Origin: Anagrus nilaparvatae | Taxonomy: Eukaryota; Arthropoda; Insecta; Hymenoptera; Mymaridae | NCBI GenBank assembly: GCA_022575985.1 | Contig: JAKSXM010000137.1 | Coordinates: 22,462,001-22,526,000 of the forward strand | DNA length: 64,000 nt | Reading direction: 5' to 3' | Part shown: positions 1 to 11,117 of the stretch, piece after piece | Layout: each line of letters opens with the position of its first letter | Numbering within the stretch: the stretch's first letter is position 1 | Position numbers and translations under genes: made by a program | Notes under the pieces: generated by a model | What the model saw: the letters and a program-made list of their open reading frames with translations, nothing else | The model's database searches: none | What the model was told of the DNA's origin: nothing

Positions 1-668
1 TACAAGGGGGACTACAATTTTTAGATAATTGAAAAACAAAGCTTAAATGTCATTAGCTACAAATTTTAGTTTCTCATCTTATAAATTACCTAATTTCACC
101 CATTCATCTAAAATTCAAACAACATTTTAAGCTTAACTCCCAGGGTAATATATATTTACGTAATCACTTTCATGATGACGTAGATAAAAAAATCCTTTTT
201 ATAAAAATAATGTCCTTATAAAATAAGGCGCCATTACATAGCGTATACTTTATTGTTATATCCACGTGCCGCGGAATTTTGAATTTGATTAATCTTCTGA
301 AGATCAAAGTAAAAGAGTCGCTATGAATAACCCGCCCATCAGTGTATACTTATTGCAATATAAATAAATAATTGACATCCGCTTAAATATATATAAAAAA
401 ATTACAAAATAAATAAGTAAATGAAGATAATATTAAAGATCCGTATTGCTTCTGGTTAGAATTCTTTTGGCTGTATTAAGCTTTGCTTGTCGGAAAAGTA
501 AATAAAAAAAAGCTAATTATTATAATTTCAATATAACAGTTGGAGGTCTTTCTGAAATACAGTACCTCAACTTGTCCTTTTTGTGACTTACTTAGATGCT
601 TTATTTTCATTTGTTGTAATTTTATTTTTATGCTGTTAAAAAACAGTTTTTCTGCTGTAAAAGGAATC
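1..668. other. AT-rich sequence, no gene seen
   Basis: I see no gene, splice-bounded exon or clear repeat here. It is A+T-rich sequence with short homopolymer runs. Confidence 0.5.
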
Positions 669-908
669 TTAGGATTTGTTTTTTTGCTGTTGAATAAATT
701 CTAAAAGCTTGTTTATTGGAATAAATTTCCTTGAAAAAGAAACATCTATAGTTGGAAATTTCGAATTTAATTTAGCATACTTTTCTGGAGCACTAAACAG
801 AGTTAATAAAAGACTGCAACTCAATTGATGTATTTCTATAATCTTATCAATCAAGAAAGAATTATATGACGGAAATTTCGTAACTAAGGTACCAATAGTC
901 GTATTAAA
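669..908 (-). other. Open reading fragment of unknown origin
   Basis: A 79-residue open stretch on the minus strand ends at a TGA/TAA-type stop near 669 and is open upstream to an in-frame stop at about 909-911. It starts without a convincing ATG (first internal candidate is a TTG). The composition is mixed, with Lys, Ser, Pro and Phe spread evenly and a central hydrophobic patch, so it looks less like translated AT-rich noise than most short frames here. I do not recognise it. It may be a terminal exon, a decayed gene fragment, or chance. No acceptor site could be assigned with confidence. Confidence 0.2.
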
Positions 909-911
909 TTA

Positions 912-2662
912 ACTTATATTAGTTAAAAACAATCTTTTCATATATATTATAAAGAACCAATTTTTGCTATTCAAAGTGTATTATAAAAATCAGAAGATAT
1001 TGTACTGTATATGCTTAATATTTGAACTCAATTAATTAAAGCTGTATATGTATTATATTAACCGCAACAGTAATGTTTAAAAGCTAATTAAAAAAAAGTA
1101 GCAACACAGATGAAGAGAATCATTTTGAAGAGATAATCAATTTGTTATAATATGTATAAATAATTTCATAAAAATTGTAATATATTTCGTATATTTATAA
1201 TATGGTGGAGTCATTTCTCTTGCGAGAAAAGTTTTAAAAACATTTAAATTAAATGCCTTTTTTGATTCCATTATATTTTGCTTGAGACCAACATTTATCT
1301 TTTTATTATGACTAAAAATTAATATCTTCTGAATAAATTAATGAATTACCTTATTGCTAAAATGAACCAAAATTAAATTACTTTACAAAATAACTCGCAA
1401 AATAATTTTATATTAGTATATATAAGTATTAAATTTTCTAACTTGATAAAAAGGGTTTCACTCACATATATTGAACACAAATCTAAAAATATGCCAAGTA
1501 GCCATTTTTTTAAATACTGAATCGTTATAAAAGTATATAAAGCTATAATTTAATAATTTCAATATTATTATAAGACATGAAAATATAAAAAATTCTTTTT
1601 TAAACTGATTAAAATTAAATATCAAGTATACATTTTTTATTCCCATTTTTTTTTTTATCAACAACGATCGAATATAATATACCGCACCCATAAATATAAC
1701 GATTATCTTTGATTTTTTTTTTTTTAAGTAAAGAAAGACTATAATAATAATTTTAACTACTATGTAATAAGTAGTATACGTAAATGTTAAGAAATTTTTT
1801 TTTTTCGTTTATAAATAACGTGAAAGTATATTCCATTTTTTTAATAATAGTTTATGCAAATATGATAAAAAGAAATTTATAATCAAAGAAGTTTGCATAT
1901 TTTTGTTAATTTTTGTTATAAAAAAAGGAAGTAGTCTAAAAAAAATTTATTTTGATGACCTTATACATACACAGTAAGTCTTTATAAATGGTTTGTATGC
2001 ATGCATAAAAATATTGCATATTTTACTTTAAAAAAAATTAAACCAGTTGTATTTTTTTTTAGATATTACTTTATAATGTAGGAATTTAAGCTAAGTATTT
2101 AAAGAATATGGTAGCCAATATAAGTACAGCCTACCGATCATCCGATTGGATTGTATTAAGAGTAAACGCCTACTTTTTTACCTGATTATATTATATTATA
2201 CTTTATAAATTGTATAAAACTTGGGTTACCTGCCACCTGATGGCGTTAGAAAATGCAAGATATTGTATTGCAAATTTTATGTTTGCTTTATTAAGTATAA
2301 AATTTGATTATAACATTTTTGTTTTTGCATGTAAATTTATAATGTTGATTTTTTTGCTTGTAAATTAAAATTGGTTCAAATAAAGATTCAGATCTATTAG
2401 CTGCTGCTTTTTTACAGGTTTGAAGTCAAAATTGAAATTGTAATGATTCATCTTGTGACGTAAATATTACTATTAGCCTAACACTCTTTTACAAATTATC
2501 CCTATTTGTAACCATTATAAGGTTACTCTCAATGGCACCAAAAAATATCAAGAGTTTGGCATGAACTCAGAAAGAATAACTTTTTGTTCTAAAGCTTGAA
2601 AATTCCCTTATAAATTTTTGGTTTAGACTTAAAAGGCTCATTAATACTAAAATTTTCAATTG
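912..2662. other. Intergenic, nothing recognised
   Basis: A+T-rich with many T and A runs. The 77-residue minus frame at 1458-1691 is low-complexity Ile/Phe/Lys and is treated as chance. No tRNA, repeat or coding signal is seen. Confidence 0.5.
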
Positions 2663-3349
2663 TTAAGGTTGAATCTGGTGGATAGAAATAGCATTTTTTG
2701 GGTAAAAATTTCTGGAGATCGAAACTTCTGGAATGTTTAATATTTTTAGCCATTGATCATGTTATGTTTCCCTTAAAATTAAAAAAATAATTTTCAAAAT
2801 TTATTTACTACAGGCGGAGATATTAGCGCTTGAAATTTCATTAATTTTTGAGGTACTTAATTAATCAAGACTTTTTTATAAATAATCTGATTTTAAAAAT
2901 CTTTGAATATAATATTTAGGACATTATTTAGCATCGATTCACTAAAAAAAATTTTGATTTTCTATGTTTCCCCGCGAATAAATTGACTTTTTGAAAAATT
3001 TAGGTTAGGCCAAGAATCAAAAAACTTTAAATATATTTTACGTTATTGTTAAAAATTGAGATTTTTTTTAGTGAATCGATGCTAAATAATGTCCTAATTA
3101 TTATATTCAAAGATTTTTAAAATCAGATTATTTATAAAAAAGTCTTGATTAATTAAGTACCTCAAAAATTAATGAAATTTCAAGCGATAATATCTCCGTC
3201 TGTAGTTAATAAATTTTTTAATTTTTTTAAAAATTTTAAGGGACACATAACATGATCAATGGCTAAAAATATTAAACATTCCAGAGGCTTCGATTTCCAG
3301 AAATTTTTACTCAAAAAATGCTATTTCTATCCACCTGATTCAACCTTAA
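2663..3349. repeat. Long foldback (inverted-repeat) element with TTAA ends
   Basis: Two arms of about 295 bases (2663-2957 and 3055-3349) are near-perfect reverse complements around a central spacer of about 95 bases. The outer ends read TTAAGGTTGAATC... and ...GATTCAACCTTAA, so a TTAA sits at each tip (2663-2666 and 3346-3349). No open frame lies inside. Transcription would give a hairpin of almost 300 paired bases. This fits a foldback/MITE-type transposon, possibly using TTAA targets, or a hairpin-RNA (esiRNA) locus. The arms differ by a few substitutions and small indels, so the inversion is not brand new. Confidence 0.8.
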
Positions 3350-6300
3350 GAAAGCTTAGCAGTTTAATAAATTTTTAAATAAAGCAAAAATAGTTTAATA
3401 ATTTTTTTTTTCGTGCTTTATACTACAATGTCACTTAGTATAGCATGCAGGCAAAAAAAGTCTTGGAATTTTTATACGCTAGCCTCATAAAGTTATTAAC
3501 AATAACAACACAAATAAATACTTATAGCAGTAAATAAGCAGTATGAAAAAATAAAAATGTTATCGTTAAAATTAAACGATTCTCGTTGCAAAAAACCTTT
3601 TCTTTTAAGTACACTTTTTTGATGCTCGTAAATGCGTTTTTTTTGTCTTTAGATTTCTTACTTGAATAATTGAGTATAATTTAAAAAATGTTATTATATG
3701 TATTTTACATTCAGAAATGCTAAAAACAGTAGTTATGTCATACTTAATATTATGTGCAAATTTTTACATACAAAGATAAAAATAATAATTACAATATTTT
3801 TTGTTTAAAAGTTATTTTAAATAAGTATAATTTTTAAAAGTAAAAAATAATAATAATTAAAAATTATGAAAATTGATATATATTAATTATATGCTTGTGT
3901 TAATTTATTATTAAAACTATTTTTTAGTAAATTTTAAAATGTATTCTGGAATTTAAATGGACAATTACTAGAATTTGATATATATATGTACTATCTTGTA
4001 TATAATTTACTTTAATTAAAAAAATAGGGCTTTCAAGGATTGGTTACCAAAATGAAGTATAGCATTAAAAAATTCAAATAAACTTCTGCAAAATGAATCA
4101 ATAAAGTAGATTGGTGAAAATAAAGCCCATAGGAGATTTTGGCTAAAAGGAACTTCTCTTGTCAGAAATCGCTTATTTATGCCGGCTGCTTGTATGCGAT
4201 TTCAACCATTCTCTATATACTTTTCTGAACATAAGATTGTAATAATACTATTAAATACTATTAAAAACAGTATCTAGATTAATTATGGAAAAGGGGGGGG
4301 GGGAGATTTTCTTTAAAAATTGAGAATGAACATTAGAAGATACAGTGTAATCACTAATCAATATACTAGCTGTTTTTCCTAGGTACTATAGGTTTTACTA
4401 TTCCCTGCAAAAGCTTGTTTCACGATCTTTGATTTTGAGTTCATAAATTTAGGTAAAAAAATGTCTATTTCGTGAGTACATGAACTATAAGAAATACCAT
4501 TTTTTTATTTCTGGTGCACAAAAGTAATGATTCTTTGGTAGATTTGTCCATATATGTAACTTGTAAAAAATAAAAACGTAAATATAAAATTGGCTTACAA
4601 TATATTCTAATAATATAAGATATAAATATAAAATAATTTACATTTTTTATTTTATATATAATAATCAAAATGTATATTACTAAACATGTTTCAGTAGCAT
4701 GATAAAAAATATACATAAGTAATATTCTAATAACATAAGGACTAACGACATTACTCAAAGTCATGCGACGTCAATTATCCATTGCATTGGATATGAATGT
4801 TAGTTTGTCCGCGTATATGTAAATATATATATTAGACTGACAGTTATTTTAAAAAGTTGCTTAGATTTTTGATTATTGGGTGAAATCAGGTGCTATTTAC
4901 CAAAAGAATTCCAAAATTACAGTTCATTCAATAATTTCTAAGTATTGCAATCACATGGAAACCAAATAAATATTGGTTCTTTTGGAGCAAATTTTAGTAC
5001 TTTAAGAACCAATGTTTTATGTACTTGGTGTCAGCTCATAGGAATGATTAAATGATCTGTAATTTATAATTTTTTTTTTGTGAATAGCTCCTAATATCTA
5101 AATTATTATAAAGCAGAAGATAAAACAAACAAATGATCATGATAATATCATTCTAAACTAATCTTTTAATAAAAAAATATAAAGATCCTTACTATTTATT
5201 TTAAATGCAGATTAAAAATAATAAGACACGCGACAACAAACGTTATTTCAAATAATTTTAGTACCTAATATATTTACACATAGTTTTAAGTCAATATCAG
5301 AAGGATAAAAGTCTAAAAATGATAACATCACACTTATATCTTTTTTATGTATAAAAAAAAGTATACCTACATACGCACATCATTTTAAAAGGATATTGAA
5401 TCTATAATATACACCAAAGGATCATCCCCATTTACGAATCATTGAGGCGAATGCACATTATGCTACGATCTCACGCCAAAAGACTTGATGCTTCCTCTAT
5501 AAATAAAGCCCCATATATATTTACATATCAAAGTCCTCGTGTCACATAATAGTGAGAGATTTCTTTTTTATGAAGCTTATTGTTACTTTTTGTGTAAATC
5601 TATGTGTATATATATTGATGAGCGTAATTTACATCAAGGGGATTCAAAAATTTTTAGCATATTTTTTTTTTTTTTATTTTAGTCTTTTTTTACTGTATAT
5701 GTGCGAAATATTAAAATGTATGTGTGTTTAAATTGGTAGGTGGATGAGTACTATATTCCTTTTAATAAGACAAAAATGCTAAAAAAAAATTTTTTTTTTT
5801 ACGTTACAAGTGTGATGAGCCTTGTTACAATGTTTAATGGATTGAAATTAATTTTTGATTTAATGGGTAGATAAAAGAAATTCATGCAATTCATTGTGTA
5901 TTATTCAATTTGAGTATTTTTTTAAAAGTACTGTTTTTGCAGTTACAATTATTCAAATTTTAAAAAGCAAAAATGCTGATATTTTTTTCGATTTTTGAAG
6001 CCTAAAAATAACTAGTTTAGTGATAATCAAAAGTTCCTGTTGATATTCAGAAGGAAAAATTATCTTAATTTATGAGGCTCAACTGAAGCAGCATTTTTCT
6101 AGAATAGTATCACAGTTTGAGCTCAAAAATTGTTTGATAAAAATAAGATAAAAATCATTTATACGTCCAAAGGTGTAAATATGAAAAATGGAAATAAGGT
6201 GACTGAAAAATTGCACCCAAAAATTACTTCAATATTCTTGTCACAGGTATTCAAGAAAGCAATTACAAGAAAAAAACTTACAACTGGCTTGTGAACTCAC

Positions 6301-7127
6301 AAAAAACAAACATGGAACATGCTTAAATTTATACTTACTTTAAATCATTTATTCTTTAAATTTATACTTTAAGTCCCTAAATCGAAAATATTCTAAGTCC
6401 ATTTGACCCTCCCCCCAAATATGGCACATTTGAAACCCCCAAAAAATGATATGCTTGAAGTATTCCCCCCCCACCCCTTGTCTATAAACATATTCCATGT
6501 TAAAAAAAAGATAGAAATTTGGTATCCAAATTTTCCAACAATTTTTTTCCCAAAATTCTAGAAATTATACTCTAAATCACTTCTTTTTCTCATCATTTAA
6601 AATTAAAAAAAAAAAATGTATGCTTGTTTACTTTTACAAAAAAATCAAAATAAAATAAAAATCGTTCAATCACTTAAAAAATTAATTCTATAACAATAAG
6701 CAAAATGAAAAAAATAAAAAAATAAATCAAAGGGGATCATCTGAAACAAATTGATAAGTACGTACTTGAATCTAATCGTATCGTTCAATCATTTATAAAA
6801 AAGTCAAATACAGGTATTACAATATAAAATTATCAACAACGTCAAAGAAAAATATATCAGTCATGATATATAAATAAAAAAATTATACACTTATTTATTG
6901 AGTATAGAAAATTTTTAAAAGCAAAAAGAGGTATTGAAATAATTAGACATGGATCATATAGAATAAAATATGATTTTTTGTCCCCTGGTTCATAAATGAA
7001 ATTCTCACGTTTTATTTTAGGCTCAAATAATTGTAAAAAATATTTTGCAGAAAAATTTTTTTATTGTAATTTTATTATTTCATCATTTGGATAATAAAAT
7101 AAATACAAAATTTATGGATGTAATTAG
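3350..7127. other. Intergenic, nothing recognised
   Basis: About 3.8 kb of A+T-rich sequence. It holds a G run at about 4297-4307 and runs of T and A up to about 14 bases. The 99-residue minus frame at 4465-4764 is Ile/Tyr-rich, with no splice or start context, and is treated as chance. Sequence at 5400-5560 is slightly richer in GC but contains no gene I can support. Confidence 0.5.
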
Positions 7128-7840
7128 CTATCCAGATTTCTTTTTATTCTTAATCTTATCGTAAAGATTTTTACCTGCTGTTATTAATTTGCTTAGAGGA
7201 TTAAGTGTCGCCTGAAAAAGTAATTTATAGGAATATTAGCTTGGCAGTTAAAAATAAAAATTGTTATTTTAGTTTATTTAATAATTAATTTTAAGTATTC
7301 CTAATAACTTTATGGGCTATTATTGACAGAACATTTTTGGACCCATAAAAAGTAATGTAATTTTTAATATTCTCGGTGACGGTCAAGTGACGGTACTTAA
7401 AAGTGATCCAAGCCTTTTCTACACTAGATTAAAAGTCTAGAATAAAGCTAGTGTAAAATTATAAATTTTATAGTGTAGTTAAGAGTTATTCACGATTAAT
7501 CTCTATAAATCCCCAACTATTAGACTAGATTTAATGTCGATTTTTAATCTGGTGTAGCAAGGGCATAATTTTATTGAGCTAAACTTTAGGGTCATCAAAA
7601 TTTTCGGTAAATATAATATCTATAATTTCAGTCAGTAATTAAAAAACAAGTAACTTTCTTATTTTAACTGATAGGCTAACGAATAAATATTTAAATTTTA
7701 AAACTTACTCCAATTTTCTTATTCTCATTATATGTTTTACTGTTACCAATTAAATTTTTCTTCGAAGACGATGGATTTAATGTACTTGAAAAAGTCATTA
7801 CAATGATAATAAATAAAAAAAATAAAGTAAAAATTTTCAT
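7128..7840 (-). CDS. Small secreted lysine-rich peptide precursor, family copy 1
   Basis: Two exons: 7709-7840 (44 codons) and 7128-7211 (27 codons plus TAG), joined in phase 0 across a GT-AG intron (donor GTAAGT, acceptor TTTTTCAG). The 71-residue product starts MKIFTLFFLF, a typical signal peptide, followed by a short Ser/Asn/Lys-rich pro-region. Exon 2 encodes a 27-residue segment ending YDKIKNKKKSG. The terminal Gly after a basic tail would be a substrate for C-terminal amidation. By exon structure and tail it is a paralogue of the pair at 40.8-42.9 kb and of the neighbour at 8200-8455. A TATAAATAG box at 7938-7946 lies about 100 bases upstream of the ATG. Its role is unknown; an antimicrobial or venom-type peptide is inferred from layout and charge only. 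Confidence 0.72.
7412..7564. mobile_element. Short MITE inside the intron of peptide gene copy 1
   Basis: A 153-base segment with imperfect terminal inverted repeats: the left end GCCTTTTCTACACTAGATTA mirrors the right end GCCCTTGCTACACCAGATTA read on the other strand. There is no coding capacity. It lies wholly within the intron 7212-7708 and accounts for part of why this intron is longer than those of the paralogues. The target duplication is unclear in the AT-rich flanks. Confidence 0.5.
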
Positions 7841-7937
7841 TATTTTATCTTTTTATAAATGACTAACAATAAAATCCATTTACGTTTATTAATTTATTTA
7901 ATTTTAGTAAATATTAACTTTTTGCTGAATGTTTATT

Positions 7938-7946
7938 CTATTTATA
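7938..7946 (-). promoter_or_regulatory. TATA box of peptide gene copy 1
   Basis: TATAAATAG on the minus strand, about 98 bases upstream of the ATG at 7840. It is supported by similarly placed TATA boxes in the three paralogues. Confidence 0.4.
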
Positions 7947-8199
7947 TTCCAAAAGATAAAAAATAAAATTTTTTGTTTCAATTTCTTTAATTTAATTATT
8001 ATCAATTAATTACTCAGTCACATGCACTAAAAAATTTTTTTTCAAAATATGTTTATGTAGAAATTAATTTATTAAATGATAAGAGCTTTTTTATTGCAAT
8101 TCAGTAAATATTTTTATTTTAAGAATTTTACATTGTAATTATTCAGTTTTTTGACTTTATTGATTGTGCATAATTTTTTGAATAAACAGTTCTAAATTT

Positions 8200-8455
8200 T
8201 TAATTATCTTTGTTGTAGTTTTCAATTTTTGATAAAAGATTTCTAGAAAGTGCAGCAACGTGACCTACTGCTGACAAAGCACCCTTTAATAAAAATAAAA
8301 ATTAATTGTACTATTTATCACTTATAGAATTGTTTTTTGAAACTTACAATTATTTGGCTAACAGTAATATCAGTTTCTTCAGCAGGCGGACTTGCAGAAC
8401 TTGCAAAAGCAATTATGGAAACGAAAAATATCAAAATAATTGTTGATGATTTCAT
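8200..8455 (-). CDS. Small secreted peptide precursor, family copy 2 (divergent)
   Basis: Two exons, 8348-8455 (36 codons) and 8200-8283 (27 codons plus TAA), phase-0 intron of only 64 bases with a GTAAGT donor. The product is 63 residues: signal peptide MKSSTIILIFFVSIIAFASS, a short acidic pro-region containing PPAEE, then a second-exon peptide starting GALSAVGHVAAL. Exon 2 is again exactly 84 bases. This member lacks the lysine cluster and the terminal Gly, ending NYNKDN, so it should be only weakly cationic and not amidated. The signal and pro segments closely resemble those at 41.1 and 42.5 kb (SSA followed by a PAE motif). Upstream, a likely 5'-UTR intron (donor at 8540, acceptor near 8473-8488) precedes the ATG. 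It is probably transcribed from the TATA at 8603-8610. Confidence 0.72.
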
Positions 8456-8602
8456 TTTTAACTATTTTTTTTCTAAAAAGAAAACTTTTGAAATAAATAA
8501 AAAAATTGTTATTAATTAAAATTTTAATTCAAATACTTACCACTGAATTCTTGATTTCAGGATCACTTTTTTTATAAATGAAAATAAAGAAAAAATTTTC
8601 TC

Positions 8603-8610
8603 TTTTTATA
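8603..8610 (-). promoter_or_regulatory. TATA box of peptide gene copy 2
   Basis: TATAAAAA on the minus strand. It is followed about 30 bases later by a probable non-coding first exon ending at 8541 (AATTCAGTG then GTAAG). It is consistent with an inducible or secretory-gland type promoter, but that is inference. Confidence 0.45.
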
Positions 8611-9578
8611 CTTAAAAATTTTCTGGATTTTATTTTTGTAGACTTAGCAAATATTATTTTTTAAATGATAAAAACAGTGTCAAAGTCTTTTTATCAGCCA
8701 AGCAGCATTAATCGGTTACTTTTGTTTGATACTTTCATTTAAATTGTTTTTTGTATAAAATTATTCATTCATATTTTCACCTGATAATCAAAAATTCAAG
8801 CAACTTTAAAAAAAAACTGCCAGGATACATAAAATATTATATATACCTACTCATAAAAACCTAAAGTACAATATTTGCCATTTCCAAGAGAATTTTAGAA
8901 GCTTATATTTGTTGATTATTTACTAAATATTTTATTTATATGAAAAATTAAAAGAGATAAGAATTTTTATGTTGAATTATAAAAATAGTTTTTTTTTAGT
9001 CTGTATTTATTTACAAGAGAATTAAAAATGCAACACTGTAATAAATATATAATTTATCAGATAAAAAAGGTATAAATCAGTAAAAAACAATTATAACTTT
9101 TTATGCTGAATTTATATATGAAAAATTGATAAATGCAAATAATTTTATGAGCATAAAGTTTTAATATAAAAATTTTCTAAATTTTTTTTTTTTTAGTATT
9201 TTTATTAAAATTATTATGTATTAAAAATTTAAATGATAAAATTTTAAAAATCAGAACAGATGCGTTTGAATGAACTTTAAATAAAGCGTATAATACTTTT
9301 ATACATAAGTACCACCCTTGGGATCATCTTTTCATTATAGATTTACTTGCTCGATAAATATCATTCGTTCCGATACTCAAAATTTATAGATTTATCCCTT
9401 GGGAAATGTAAGTATGTATCATAGAGTTATACCTATTTGTTGAATTATATTTAATTATTATTATTATTATTATTATATGTATAAGGTATAATAAAGGAAT
9501 AATGCTCGGTGTATTTAAAGACACGAATTAATTTTTTCTAGTGTTTTTAAATTTCAAATAAAATATTTTTTACGCCTA
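8611..9578. other. Intergenic, nothing recognised
   Basis: A+T-rich, with a short (ATT)n run at about 9451-9476. No gene or structured element seen. Confidence 0.5.
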
Positions 9579-10906
9579 CCCGGGTAAACAGATAAAAACT
9601 TCTACTAATATGGTTTCCTGGGGCAGAGAGCCAAAAAATCCTTATATAAATGGATTTAAGTGAGTTTTAAAATTATTGCATTTTTAGAAATTGTGGCTTT
9701 ATTCGTTTAAAACCATTTGAATTGGTTAAAATTCCTTATAAACCAAGTTTTCTAATAAAAAAAGTGCTGATGAAAAGGGCAAACGTGATTTTTTTGAAAA
9801 TTATTATTTTTCCAAAAATTGCAAGGGGTATGTATGGAAAAATGTCCAATTTTTTTTTTCTTCAAATTTTTTGTGTTTCGGTACCGAAAAAGGTTTGAAA
9901 CAGTTAAAAACTTATATCAATATGGTTCCCCGGGTCATAGGGCCCAAAAAAGCTGATGTAAATGGATTTATGTGAGTTTTAAAATTATTGCATTTTCAGA
10001 AAATTTGGTTTTATTCGTTTAAAACCATTTGAATTGGTTAAAATTCCTTATAAACCAAGTTTTCTAATAAAAAAAGTGCTGATGAAAAGGGCAAACGTGA
10101 TTTTTTTGAAAATTTTTATTTTTCCAAAAATTGAAAGGGGTATGGAAAAATGTATGGAAAAATGTCCAATTTTTTTTTTCTTCAAATTTTTTGTGTTTCG
10201 TTACCGAAAAAGGTTTGAAACAGTTAAAAACTTATATCAATATGGTTCCCCGGGTCATAGGGCCCAAAAAAGCTGATGTAAATGGATTTATGTGAGTTTT
10301 AAAATTATTGCATTTTCAGAAAATTTGGTTTTATTCGTTTAAAACCATTTGAATTGGTTAAAATTCCTTATAAACCAAGTTTTCTAATAAAAAAAGTGCT
10401 GATGAAAAGGGCAAACGTGATTTTTTTGAAAATTTTTATTTTTCCAAAAATTGAAAGGGGTATGGAAAAATGTATGGAAAAATGTCCAATTTTTTTTTTC
10501 TTCAAATTTTTTGTGTTTCGGTACCGAAAAAGGTTTGAAACAGTTAAAAACTTATGTCAATATGGTTCCCCGGGTCTTAGAGCCCAAAAAACCTGATATA
10601 AATGGATTTATGTGAGTTTTAAAATTATTGCATTTTTAGAAATTTTGGCTTTATTCGCTTAAAACCATTTGAATTGGTTAAAATTCCTTATAAACCAACT
10701 TTTCTAATAAAAAAAGTGTTGATGAAACAGGGTAATTGTTGATTCTTGACAATTTTTATTTTGGACAAAATCCAAAGGGGTTTTCAAATTTTTTTTCAAA
10801 TTTTTCTTCAAATTTTTCTTCATTTAGTACTGAAAAAGGTCTGCAACAGTTAAAATCTTATATGAATATAGTTTACTGGGGCAGAGAACTCAAAAAATTT
10901 GATAAA
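9579..10906 (+). repeat. Tandem array of ~320-base units
   Basis: The same block, starting AAAACCATTTGAATTGG, recurs at 9709, 10021, 10341 and 10661, giving periods of 312, 320 and 320 bases. Partial or diverged units lie at both edges (about 9579-9708 and after 10720). The two middle units are nearly identical. The first lacks a small ATGGAAAAATGT-type duplication, which explains its shorter period. The units create recurrent 80-residue open frames, but these shift with the repeat and have no start or splice logic, so the array is not coding. Reverse-oriented diverged copies of the unit form the distal halves of the repeats at 17.6-17.8 and 20.4-20.6 kb, so this is a dispersed family as well as a satellite. 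Confidence 0.9.
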
Positions 10907-11073
10907 TATCTTTTTCTTAATGAGATACCTTTTGAAAATATTTAAATAATAAGGGTTTTTAAAAATTTTTTTAAAAGTTCATTACTTGTAATCGATACCT
11001 TACTGTATGTAGACATTTTTTTATTTATGAATTAGCCACAGTTTTATTGTAATTAAACGTGAAATACGATCTG

Positions 11074-11117
11074 AGGGGGTTGGCGCGCTTCAGCGCGCAG
11101 CGAGCTTTCCCCCTAGT
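11074..11117 (+). mobile_element. GC-rich hairpin, possible Helitron 3' end
   Basis: GCGCGC-TTCA-GCGCGC forms a perfect six-pair hairpin (11083-11098). It is nested in GGGGG/CCCCC arms (11074-11079 with 11109-11114) and is followed by CTAG then T at 11113-11117. A hairpin a dozen or so bases before a CTRR end next to T is the classic Helitron 3' signature. Non-autonomous Helitrons often carry internal tandem repeats such as the array just upstream. A matching 5' TC end was not identified, so this remains a candidate. Confidence 0.4.

Noticed and set aside
10034..10596. Two nearly identical 80-residue plus-strand frames
   Set aside because: They are produced by successive 320-base tandem units, lack start or splice context, and degrade in the outer units.
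9579..10906. CRISPR-like array
   Set aside because: Units are ~320 bases long, contiguous and without spacers, in a eukaryotic context.
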